The position numbers and the translations under genes are program-made. Shown here piece by piece: positions 10,265-19,972 of a stretch of 64,000 bases of DNA; position 1 is the stretch's first letter; each line of letters begins with the position of its first letter. The notes below the pieces were generated by a model. That model did not search any database, was not told the DNA's origin, and was given only the letters and a program-made list of their open reading frames with translations. The stretch lies in assembly GCF_037392515.1 (NCBI RefSeq), contig NC_090280.1:17052001-17116000 (forward strand), given 5' to 3'. This stretch comes from Haliotis asinina (Eukaryota > Mollusca > Gastropoda > Lepetellida > Haliotidae).

Positions 10265-10815
10265 AATATGAACCTGCACTGACAATGAAATTTCACCCGA
10301 AATGGGCCCCTTTGAGGTCAAGACCTGTGATTTTTAGTGCAACATGGTTGGCTATTGTAATAACATATGATGATTGAGATGGTAACTGTATATTTGCTAA
10401 AACTGGTTGTAAATGCTGACTTGTACCACTTATTTGTTAGAATGAAGCTGTGCCCAAAATGAAGCTTCACCCAAAACAGGCCCCTGTGATTCTTAGTACG
10501 ACATGATTGTTATCATGCTTACATGTTGTACAATGGACCCATGGATTACATTTGCAAAGAATGCTCTGAATAATGACTGAGTTTTGGGGACACAATTGGC
10601 CAGTAATTGAATTAACAATGTTTTGCAACCCTAATTGGGCCCCTTGAAGTTCAAACATTATGACTTTTTCAGCATGACTACCTGTCGTAAAACTGCTGTA
10701 ATATGTATGTAAATAAAATAACAGTTGTAAATAAGCCATTATGACACACTGATATTTCAGACTTCTTGTTATTTTTCATGGGAACTGATAAAACCCATTT
10801 TGGGCCCCTCTGCAG
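10265..10815. repeat. Degenerate repeats of about 160-180 bp around a GGGCCCC core
   Basis: Four diverged units share a core such as GAAATGGGCCCCTTTGAGGT, at about 10297, 10475, 10633 and 10797, followed by a TGAxTTTTxAG-like stretch. They lie near the right end of the TIR element and resemble subterminal repeats. Confidence 0.5.
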
Positions 10816-10942
10816 AAAAATTACAGCGCAGGACATATAAAATATAGCGTTTTTATGCAAAGCTAGCTTGTCTCTAGACAAATAGCATGTTTTCAGCCAA
10901 TTCTGTTAGTGGGCCAAAAACCACCCTTATCATACCTTGTCC

Positions 10943-11060
10943 TTTTTGTTTACCCGCAGTTGCTCTGGGTTTCCTTGGATGGTAGGTAGTATTCCTGTCG
11001 ATAATCATCTTTCATGACAATATTTTTTTCCCGCACGAACGTTTAACGATTCGTTTGATA
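10943..11060 (-). pseudogene. Integrase N-terminal fragment
   Basis: Minus-strand coding to the right of the TIR element, including MNDIKRIVKRSCGKKIL and NTTYHPRKPRATAGK, resembling the N-terminus of F54H12.3-like integrases. It joins the main integrase body at 8539 in what looks like the same frame if the intervening element is ignored. A stop lies between the two quoted pieces. Confidence 0.45.
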
Positions 11061-11095
11061 TCATTCATCCACTGGTCAGTTTTGAGATAAACAGC

Positions 11096-11374
11096 TCAGT
11101 AGTCTTTACATAGATATTTCAGGAAATATAATGGAGAGATGATACGTAGATATGGATCACCATCCACGTACTGACGCCACTTCAGAATAACCTCGTCTTC
11201 ATTAACCGCTTTCATAGATATATGAAAAAGTGTGTCGAAATGGCGCTCTGGCTCCCTTTCATACTTTTCAATAACTTTCCGTAACACTAAGGCATAAGCC
11301 CGCGATAGATAGTATTCCAAATAGCTTGATATTCTCTCAGAATCTACTTCGGCCACCTTCGTTGGTAAGTTCAT
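11096..11374 (-). CDS. Uncharacterised small protein next to integrase
   Basis: 92 codons (MNLPTKVAEVDSERISSYLE at the start, ending YFLKYLCKDY), predicted mostly helical and charged. It lies 13 bp after the next upstream ORF on the same strand and directly upstream of the integrase, so it probably belongs to the virus-like element. No family recognised. Confidence 0.35.
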   Translation of the reverse strand: MNLPTKVAEVDSERISSYLEYYLSRAYALVLRKVIEKYEREPERHFDTLFHISMKAVNEDEVILKWRQYVDGDPYLRIISPLYFLKYLCKDY

Positions 11375-11387
11375 TTCTTGTTCGTGA

Positions 11388-11627
11388 CTATGTAGGAACT
11401 AGGTGAGTGTACGCTGTACGAGAATATATAAATACGCACGGGCTTCCCCATGAGTCCGTTATATCGAATGGGTTATATCGTATTTTCTCCTTCAGATGGC
11501 GCACACACTCTCCTTTTGATTGATACCAACGTTGACTATATCCCAACACGACTTCGTCGTCGAAATGCTGTCTATGTCGTTGCGGCGGCTTGGCAATAAT
11601 AACCCACTGATATTGTTTCCTATCCAT
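11388..11627 (-). CDS. Uncharacterised small protein, virus-like element edge
   Basis: 79 codons starting MDRKQYQWVIIAKPPQRHRQ, rich in aromatic and basic residues. It is the outermost ORF of the minus-strand block. Function unknown; it may be a fragment. Confidence 0.3.
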   Translation of the reverse strand: MDRKQYQWVIIAKPPQRHRQHFDDEVVLGYSQRWYQSKGECVRHLKEKIRYNPFDITDSWGSPCVFIYSRTAYTHLVPT

Positions 11628-12410
11628 TCCGAAATATGTATTGAGTTCGGTGTTTGTATGTCCGTATATTTTATGGTTCTCGGGAATATGTGTATTAAAG
11701 CATGTTTTGTTTACCTACGATTCGGTGTCGGACATCTGTTTACTTTTCTCGGTAGCTTCACGGGGCTGGTGTTTGCCTAACTCGGCGATGTGTTTAATTA
11801 GTGGGCGGTGCTCGTTCGGCCGCGGCAGAGCTCGCTAACTGGGGGACACAATTTTAACACAGAAATCCCCATACCATTTTACCGGATAACAGCACCTACA
11901 TGACTACTTCCGCTCCATATAACATTATTGGTTCCATTTTCGACTCAAACACAAAATACATTTTTTTTTGTAAGCAATATAAACAACAGAACAGTTGTGA
12001 TGTTCCAGCTATTATACTGTCCTGTCTTCACTCTTGACAGGATTTCACGAGCTAAATTTTACTGTTGGCTCACTCACTCACTCACTCACTCATAAAATGC
12101 AATTGATACAGCCTTTGCCAATAGACCAGATCCATTCTGATACATGTGATTCATTTGTGGTCAGACATAGTTAAGAACTGTCGGGAACAGGCAATTTATG
12201 TACAAAGGAACATTTTGGTCGTGAAAACGACAGTTTTTCAGAATGCTGAGTGCAATTTAGGTGAACATTTATTAGTTTTTAAGTATATGGCGTTAGTTTG
12301 GAAAGGTCCTCTATTCCAGTGTTTAATATAGATCAGACAAACGATAACATCGGCGTCCATTTGTGCAATTTTCTTCACCTTACTCTGTCCCGTTTCGTCT
12401 TAATCATCAG
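11628..12410. other. Non-coding gap with (CACT)n tract
   Basis: No gene visible. A (CACT)n tract at about 12069-12091 is probably the tail of a lost SINE. The segment nearest 12411 is the intron before an iGluR exon. Confidence 0.5.
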
Positions 12411-12670
12411 ACAAATCACCCATCAAGTTTGTATGGAAGGCTATGGTCAAAGATAGAGGCCAACGACCCAGTGTTCTTGGAGTCCCCGACGGAAAATCAT
12501 CTGAAAAGGGTGGAACGTGAGAAATATGCCTATTTGCATTACACATCAGAACTAGAGGAGTACATGGCTGATGACTGCAAATTAGAGGTTTTGCGAGAGA
12601 GAGTATTATTTGTACAACAAGCATTTGGATTGCCCAAGGGATCCCCACTAAAACCTGACATGGAAAACAT
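12411..12670 (+). CDS. iGluR paralogue A, S2 ligand-binding exon
   Basis: 260-bp exon between acceptor TCATCAG (12404-12410) and donor GTAAGT (12671). It encodes NDPVFLESPTENHLKRVERE, MADDCKLEVL and FGLPKGSPLKPDM, which match the S2 half of the ligand-binding domain of ionotropic glutamate receptors (the GLPKGSP turn precedes the last membrane helix). Length and both splice phases equal the four array exons at 37916 and onward. No matching M3 or pore exon lies to its left in the window, so this copy may be a 3' fragment of a gene whose 5' part was lost or displaced by the virus-like element. Confidence 0.85.
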
Positions 12671-12883
12671 GTAAGTTAGGACAAAACCCTCTATTCGATC
12701 CTTCTAAGTTTACAAACATGATGCGAATTTAAGTCTCGTAATGGCATTGAAAAATGATAAACATAAAGGCAAGAATGTTTATGGATATCTACTTCGATAT
12801 TTTGAGGAACACGACGTTTTAGAAAGTATATTCTTACTCCTTCATTCCTACCTTAATACAATGTTGTTTTTTAAACATGAAAA

Positions 12884-13154
12884 CCCGTGAAGGTAACAGG
12901 GTAGAATAGGCCTTCAGCAACCCATGCTTGCCATAAAAGGCGACTATGCTTGTCGTAAGAGGCGACTAACGGAATTGGGTGGTCAGGCTCGCTGACTTGG
13001 TTGACACATGTCATCGGTTCCCAATTGCGCAGATCGATGCTCATGTTGTTGATCACTGGATTGTCTGGTCCAGACTCAATTATTTTCAGACCGCCGCCAT
13101 AAAGCTGGAATATTGCTCAGTGTAGCGTAAAACTAAACTCACTCACTCACTCAC
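12884..13154 (+). mobile_element. SINE, full-length, in paralogue A intron
   Basis: 271 bp in sense orientation, from CCCGTGAAGGT to (ACTC)n, flanked by perfect 14-bp target duplications TTTAAACATGAAAA at 12870-12883 and 13155-13168. Confidence 0.9.
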
Positions 13155-13392
13155 TTTAAACATGAAAAGATAGGCGGGATATCGATTATCAACGAACATG
13201 TTAAATTCCTGTTCAATTCAACCAGCCTCGCTTTTCATCTGTATCTAAAAATACATATCTATGTTGTACTTTCTTTGGTTGTATTTCGCGTAATTGTGAG
13301 TTAAAGATGTTGTACACAATATAAATAAGGAGTACATGTAAATTGAAATGAAACCTGTATTGCGAGTTCATCTTTGTTTTCCCTTTTGGCAG

Positions 13393-13621
13393 AATGTCTC
13401 AGATGAGTGCTGTCGGTCTTCTTGATCGATTATGGGAAAAGTGGAGCGTCAAGAGAAACCGGACACATTGTCTACCAAAGGGAAAATTGAAGTCAGTCAC
13501 ACTAAACCAGATCGGAGGTGGCTTCATCATCGTGTGTGCTGGAGCTGCACTTGGTATCGTTGTGCTTTGTCTTGAAAACCTAACACATTTAGTAACAAGT
13601 ATCAGAAGACCTCAACAGTAA
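13393..13621 (+). CDS. iGluR paralogue A, last exon (M4 helix)
   Basis: Acceptor TTTTGGCAG, then coding from a split codon to TAA at 13619-13621. It encodes MSQMSAVGLLDRLWEKWSVK, then the hydrophobic helix GGGFIIVCAGAALGIVVLCL (M4), then a short cytosolic tail. The frame continues correctly from the exon at 12411-12670. The homologous exon in the next gene is at 53707-53917. Confidence 0.85.
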
Positions 13622-14281
13622 CTAAAGATGCTTTCCTTGCACAGACGCTTTGAAGTGTTAGACACGATCCTATAAAACCCAAATGTAGCTTCATTATATC
13701 ATGTTTTAGTCTGTCCTTTCTTTAAAATGCAAGGTACTGCGTACAAAACCAACTCACTCAGTAACAAGATGATTCTCAAGAATCAGAAGAGAATAGTAAT
13801 GATACTGAAGCTTTTTACTTTTCATGATGTATTGTTTATATCGGCATATGGTATAAACATTATAGTAAATATACTAGCCACACAAAGATTTTGGGCACAA
13901 ATAAAATGTGAATATAGGCAAACACCGTCTATATATATAAGTACATATGTGAACACAGCAAGTATTGGAGACAATCCAACGCTCATGCACATATCAGACG
14001 ACGTGCAGTCATTGATGGTGGCTAACAAACATGCAGTGTGTTACTGCAAGTGCAGCCCCTGCAGAAACGGTCCGAGGAAAGGCGTCATCGATCTGAGGTG
14101 ACATGTTTCATTAATAGCCAGTGAGCTCCCTGGCTCTTTCTAGGGCGGGGCCAAGACCGTCAATGACAAACAGGCACGATAAAATACAATCCTGTGGGTG
14201 ATGAATAAATGCACGTTCATGTCGTTTGTGTATAGTATGAAATAAACAAGTGAGTTACCGCTTCCTTTTATATATAATCCC
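13622..14281 (+). other. 3' UTR of iGluR paralogue A and spacer
   Basis: AATAAA motifs lie at 14204-14209 and about 14242. At 13640-13670 the sequence aligns with the 3' UTR of the second iGluR gene (53975-54238), where a SINE interrupts it. An ORF at 13727-14101 has no recognisable content and is probably chance. Confidence 0.5.
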
Positions 14282-14600
14282 TCACTGAGTGGAGGCATTC
14301 AGCAGACAATCATCTGCAAACTGAAAGCCCACCCCGATATCTCCATCTTGGAAGGCGTCAGTCGGCTTGCTGAACAAGCATGGAACCAGCTCTAAGCCCT
14401 GCTTTGCCCCGTTGGTCACAAGGAATGGCTGGGACTGTATGTTGTTGTTGTCCTGCAATCTTATGTTCATGCATATGTAGGGCTGTGGGACCATGAACTT
14501 GTCGGGGCAGCTAGACTTGGCCATGATCTTCCACAACTCCTCGGGGCAGACAGTGTTGAAGGCTTTCGTTAGATCCAACCTTCTGCTTCTGACTCGTCTG
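14282..14600 (-). pseudogene. LINE reverse transcriptase fragment
   Basis: Minus-strand frame with RT motif A (MDLTKAFNTVCPEELWKIMA), motif B-like NGAKQGLELVPCLFS and motif C FQFADDCLLNAS. The spacing between B and C is shorter than usual, indicating an internal deletion. It resembles the widespread APE-type RTs of molluscs (RTE-like, inferred). The flanks carry no further domain. Confidence 0.75.
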
Positions 14601-14829
14601 TAGTTGCTGAAGATAATTAACTACTGAAAAACAGTGATGCCATCAAGAGTTTTCTATCAACAGGATAATTCATACGATTTGCTTGGCAACTGTAAGTATT
14701 TCAGCACATACAGGGGCTTTCCTGCCACATGATGACCTGTGAACAAACAAGGCTACGAAACAGATATTACAGTTTTTCAGCATGACCGGAGCTGCCCTTC
14801 ATACGCATGACCCGGGAGGTCAAATTGGA

Positions 14830-15102
14830 GTGAGTGAGTGAGTGAGTTTAGTTTTACGTCGCACTTAGCAATATTCCAGCTATATGGCGACGGTCTGTAA
14901 ATAATCGAGTCTGGACCAGACAATCCAGTGATCAACAACATGAGCATCGATCTGCGCAATGGGGAACCGATGACATGTGTCAACCAAGTCAGCTAGTCTG
15001 ACCACCCGATCCCGTTAGTCGCCTCTTACGACAAGCATAGTCACCTTTTAAGGCAAGCATGGGTTGCTGAAGGCCTATTCTACCCCGGGACCTTCACGGG
15101 TC
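14830..15102 (-). mobile_element. SINE, full-length
   Basis: 273 bp, flanked by perfect 10-bp target duplications TCAAATTGGA at 14820-14829 and 15103-15112. Sense strand minus, ending in (ACTC)n. Confidence 0.9.
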
Positions 15103-15248
15103 TCAAATTGGACAAACGGCAGGTCGAGTTAACGTCATTAAATTGAGGAGCAGAGAATATTATTAATGTTGCGTTCGTGCAAAACATGTATACATCCGGA
15201 ACATAAACCACATGAAACTTCTTTTTAAAGAACACTGCTGACGATTTC

Positions 15249-15424
15249 CCGACACTGACGTCACATATACTGGCGCCGATGAAATACAGATGACAGATTC
15301 TTTTATACCGATTAATGGAAAGGGGAGACAACTGAATACATATAAATCATGATCCGACACTGACGTCACATATACTGGCGCCGATGAAATACAACTTGGA
15401 CTCCCTGTGGGGTGTGAATCCGTT

Positions 15425-15479
<55 letters not shown>

Positions 15480-15541
15480 ATGACAGCTTTTATACCAATT
15501 AACGGAAAGGGGAGAGAACTGAATACAGATACATCATGATC
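15249..15541. repeat. Duplicated ~106-bp unit, second copy split by (TA)n(TG)n
   Basis: GACACTGACGTCACATATAC occurs at about 15249 and 15356; the second half of the unit (TTTTATACC...GGGGAGA) occurs at about 15301 and 15487. The second copy is separated into halves by about 90 bp containing a (TA)n(TG)n microsatellite (about 15422-15475). Confidence 0.75.
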
Positions 15542-15734
15542 ACATTAAACGATATGCACATCACAATGAAGAAAAATGACAACATTGATACCAAATAACT
15601 TTCCTTTGGTTATTTCACAAATACAAATAAAACTACTCTGAATTTAAAATAACGCATACGTGTTAGTTACACTTTCTAGAGGAAAATAAAATTCTAACAC
15701 GTTTACGCCGCAGTCAATAGTTGTTCACCCTAGA

Positions 15735-16264
15735 GTGAGTGAGTGAGTTAACATTTAACGTCACATCGGCAATATTTCAGCCATATCGTGACGGGAACGT
15801 AACATTAAAATGGAATATATGAGTATTATAAACATCTGTCGACAAAGGACAGTAAAACAACTAGAACATCACAGAAAAGAATGTAAAACTAGTAATAATG
15901 CCTAAAACAATTTGTCTATAGAGGACAATACAATATAAAACTGGGCTATAGATTGCTAACAACTGAAGGTAGATCACCATGCTAGGGACCATGGGGACTT
16001 ACAGTACCTTTGCTGGATTTACATCATCCCCTCAGCCGTCAGCAATTTCGGAAATCTAGCCATACAATAAAAAAACACTTATACTACGATTGAAAACCTG
16101 GAAATTTAGAATTTACTTTGAATGTTTGTGGACTTACGTACCCTCTCAGGAGGACAATAACTTTACGATATTTCAACCCCCTTTGAGGGTACAGCCACTA
16201 ACAATGCAAGTCACGAATCTAAATTACCAATAATTAAAATACACCTATTTATAGATCATATTAT
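15735..16264 (-). other. LINE 3' UTR with (ACTC)n tail
   Basis: The last 60 bases (15735-15794) resemble the SINE 3' end: CATATGGCTGAAATATTGCC-like sequence followed by TTAACTCACTCACTCAC. About 43 of 60 positions agree by eye without gaps. Confidence 0.75.
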
Positions 16265-19200
16265 TCAAAATTCGATCAAGAAATCAATATCCTTTAAAAA
16301 ACCAATGATTAAATGAGAATTAACAGTGTTTAAAAGATCCTTGACAGTTTTGACATTGAAATATTTATACCTTGTGATGGAGAATTCAACACAGTCAAGC
16401 AGGATATGCTTGACCGTGACTCTCTCATCACAAGGGATACAAAACAGAGGATCCTCACCTTTCAATAGGTATGCATGAGTATATCTAGTATGGCCAATAC
16501 GACATCGTCTTAAAATAACCTCTTCAAATCTGGACTGACAACCCAAGTAGGTGTAACCAATATACGGTTTTATTTCATGTAATTTATTTATATCTACTTG
16601 GGTGTCCCACTTCTTCTGCATCAGATTACGGATGTAAGTTCTAATGCTCGCTTTATAATCAGAGTATGGAATAAGAAGTGGTGTCACAGATTTGTTGAGT
16701 GCTGCCTTAGCAGCAAGGTCGGCCATTGCGTTGCCGGAAATGCCAACGTGGCTGGGTAACCAACAGAAGACGATGTCGTATTGGCCAGTGGCAAGATTAT
16801 TATACAATTCAAGAATGTCAATTAAAAGTGGATGTTTACAAGAGATATTTTTAATAGCCTGAAGACAAGAATGAGAGTCGGAATATATTATATACTGTTT
16901 ATGTTTCGGGTGTCTTTGAATATATATAAGAGCTGTTAGTATGGCGTTACCTTCTGCTGTAAAAATAGAACTCTTATCTGGTAATCTAGACGAAATTGTT
17001 CTGGATCCAATGACAGTGGCACAAGCTAATGCGCCACCATCCTTGGACCCATCTGTAAATAAGGATTTATAATTGCTATATTTATGTTGCAATTGATTAT
17101 ATTCTTGCTTATATTGTAATTCATTAGTTTCTGATTTTTTAAATGTGGTCAATGTCAGGTCTACTTGGGGCTTGACCAACTGCCAAGGAGGAGAAGAAAT
17201 AAGACGGGAGGGAGCTATGTTTTTCAGCTGAATGCCGGCAGCAGAAAGAAAGAGTTTTATTCTTAAACCAAGAGGTGGAACAAGAGAAGATTTCTTGTTG
17301 TATAAATCCTCATACAGGGGATTGAAAACACAGTTATATGCAGGGTTTGACTCATTTGAATATAGTTTTGTTACATACTGTAAAGCTAATTTTATACGTC
17401 GCCCAAGAGATGGTTCATCAGCCTCGACATACAGGCTGTCAACAGGTGAAGTTCGAAAGGAGCCAAGACAAAGTCTTAGACCTTGATGATGTACTGAATC
17501 TAATAGTTTTAAGTTGCTATTGCAGGCTCCACCATAGACAATGGAGCCATAATCAAGTTTCGAACGCACGAGAGATCGATATAGATGGAGATAGCTTGAT
17601 CCCCTCCCCATTTAGAATTTGAAACCACTTTCAACAAGTCAAGTGCTTTCAGGCATTTAGTTTTAAGTGATTTAATATGCGGTAAAAACGTTAAGTGTGA
17701 GTCAAAAATGAGACCCAAGAACTTAGCTTCCTTCACAACTTTAATTGGTGTGCCATCTAGAGATAGCTCAGGGTCTTTATGTGGTTTATATTTACGACAA
17801 AAATGTATACAGTTAGTTTTCGATTTAGAAAATTTAAAGCCGTTTTCAAGACACCATTTATTAATCTTGTTTAAACACAACTGTAGTTGTCGTTCGATGG
17901 TATGCATATTTTTACCACGACAAGACATATTAAAATCATCCACAAATAACGATCCATCAATTGAATCGTTTAAAACTTTTGATAAACTGTTTATCTTTAT
18001 ACTAAAAAGTGTGACTGACAAAATACTGCCTTGTGGAACACCCTGATCCTGATTGTAATGATCAGACAGGGTAGAACCCACGCGGACTTGAAATTGTCTG
18101 TTATTTAAAAATTTGCCTATGAATTCAGGCAAACGACCTCGCAAACCGAACTCATGTAAATCTCTCAGAATGCCATACTTCCAGGTTGTGTCATATGCCT
18201 TCTCCAGATCAAAAAAGATAGACACGGCATGTTGTTTATTAATCAGCGCGTTTTTCACAAATGATTCTAAACGCACTAAGTGATCGACAGTACTTCTGCT
18301 TTTACGGAAACCACATTGTATATCTGTGATAAGGTTATTTGTTTCCAAGTACCAAACTAGTCGATTATTTATCATGCGTTCCATGGTCTTGCAAACACAG
18401 CTAGTTAATGAAATCGGACGATAATTGGATGGATCCGTATGATCACGTCCAGGTTTAGGTATGGGTACTACTATAGCATCACGCCATGAAGAAGGAAATT
18501 TTCCGGAAGTCCAAATATCATCAAAAATTGACAAGAGCGTCTCTAAACAGGATTCTGGTAAGTGCTTCAGGAGCTGATAATGGATGTTATCAGCTCCAGT
18601 AGCAGTGTCATGAGCTTGATCAAGAGCAGTATGGAGTTCATGAATAGAAAACGTTTCATTATAATCTTCCCCATTATCAGAATTGAAATTAATAGTTTTC
18701 TTTTCTTGTCGTTTTTGATATTGCTGAAATTTAGGTGTATAATTTGAAGAGGAAGAGTGTTTAGCGAGAGTTTCGCCCAGTTTATTCGCAATATCTAGTT
18801 TATCAGTAAGTAATTGATCTCCATGATTAAGATGATGGACAGTAGATTTAGTACCTTTACCTTTGATTTTCTGGACCATGTTCCATACCTTGGACATGGG
18901 TGTCCGAGAATTTATTTTGGATACATAATTTTGCCAAGATTGGCGTTTGTTCTGTTTAAAAGTACGCCGCGCTTTAGCATTTACAATTTTAAATTTATTT
19001 AAATTATGCACCATGGGATGGCGACGGAAATAATGTTCTGCCTTTTTCCTTGCCTTCCTAGCTTGTTTGCACTCATCGTTGAACCGTGGTTTTCTTATGT
19101 GTGGAACTGCAGAGGACTTTGGTATACACTCATCAGCTATAGCGTTCAATTCATCAGAAAAACATTTAATAGCATCAGGAACGTCAATAAAACGTTCAGG

Positions 19201-19972
19201 TTTAAGTTTCTCCGCACACAGTGTTTCATATAAAGCCCAGTTAGCCTTTTTAAAATTCCGCCTTGATGATGGAGGAACATCAGATGGAGTTACAGATTTT
19301 AGTATAGTAGGAAAATGGTCACTTCCACACAGGTGATCGTGGACTGACCATTCGAATTCATTTAGTAGTTCTGAATTTGTGAGTGACAAGTCAAGAGCAG
19401 AATAGGTCCCTGACCCAAGGTGTAAATATGTGCTGGAACCATCATTATAAATACATAAATCATTGTCAGAACAGAAGTCCTCCAACAATTTACCTTTAGT
19501 GTTTGTAGTTACACTACCCCAGAGTGGGTTGTGCCCATTTAAATCTCCCATTATAATACAGGGCTTCGGGAGTTGGTCATATAGAGCTTGAAGATCAGTT
19601 TTAGTGAACGTCGAAGACGGCAAAATATAAAGAGAGCATAGCGTAAACGCTACATGTAAACAAATTCTCACTGCAACAGCCTGCATATTAGTATTAAGTG
19701 AAACAGGGCTTTGAATAACGTTTTGTCTGACTAAAACGGATGACCCGCCGGTAGCTCTATCACCCGGAGGTGAAAAACCATGATATGCATTAAAATGACG
19801 AAGGTCAAATGTATCTGTTTGTTTTAAATATGTCTCTAGGAGACATATCGCTGAAGGTGTAAAATCTTGGACTATTAGCTGTAATTCATGTAAATTAGTC
19901 CTCAATCCTCTGCAGTTCCACTGTACAATATTATTGGAATAAACTATCTTTTGGGGGGATTTATTGGGGATC
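16265..19972 (-). pseudogene. LINE ORF2: APE endonuclease, reverse transcriptase, RNase H (one frameshift)
   Basis: The frame opens before any ATG: IVQWNCRGLRTNLHELQLIV starts the AP-endonuclease domain, which has IIMGDLNGHNPLWGS and GSDHFPTIL. The RT domain has YRPISLTSCVCKTMERMI, FFDLEKAYDTTWKYG (A), GVPQGSILSVTLFS (B) and SLFVDDFNMSC (C). After a one-base frameshift near 17600 the second part (17611-16265) carries RNase H: LFTDGSKDGG, FTAEGNAILTAL, YSDSHSCLQA and LPSHVGISGNAMADL (D, E, D, H/D). It ends in a Cys/His finger, CIPCDERVTVKHILLDC. The enzyme nicks the target, copies its own RNA and removes it. About 1235 codons, full family length. Confidence 0.9.

Larger units (their letters stand above)
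8540..10942. mobile_element. 2.4-kb terminal-inverted-repeat element, unclassified, inserted in the integrase
   Basis: Both ends start GGACAAGGTATGATA (left from 8540, right reversed from 10942); the similarity continues to a shared TTGGCCCAC about 25-35 bp in. No transposase ORF is visible, so it is non-autonomous. Internally it holds a SINE, a hairpin, a tRNA-like stretch and degenerate repeats around GGGCCCC. No target duplication is visible: the flanks are AAAA on the left and TTTTT on the right, and integrase coding lies on both sides in what appears to be the same frame. Superfamily unknown. Confidence 0.65.
2640..11630. mobile_element. Decayed Polinton/Maverick-type virus-like element
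   Basis: A cluster of virus-like genes, all damaged: protein-primed DNA polymerase B C-terminus (plus strand, 2640-3092), then on the minus strand small proteins, P-loop ATPase, F54H12.2-like capsid-like protein, a MYVPNP/SPAEQ protein and an integrase with chromodomain (F54H12.3-like). This gene set is typical of Polinton-like elements in invertebrate genomes. Most of the polymerase is missing where LINE copies abut at 2470. No terminal inverted repeats of the element itself were found. Insertions within it: a SINE (4269-4533) and a TIR element (8540-10942). Confidence 0.8.

Noticed and set aside
13727-14101. 124-codon plus-strand ORF
   Set aside because: No recognisable domain, overlaps the 3' UTR of paralogue A and has biased AT-rich codons; taken as chance.
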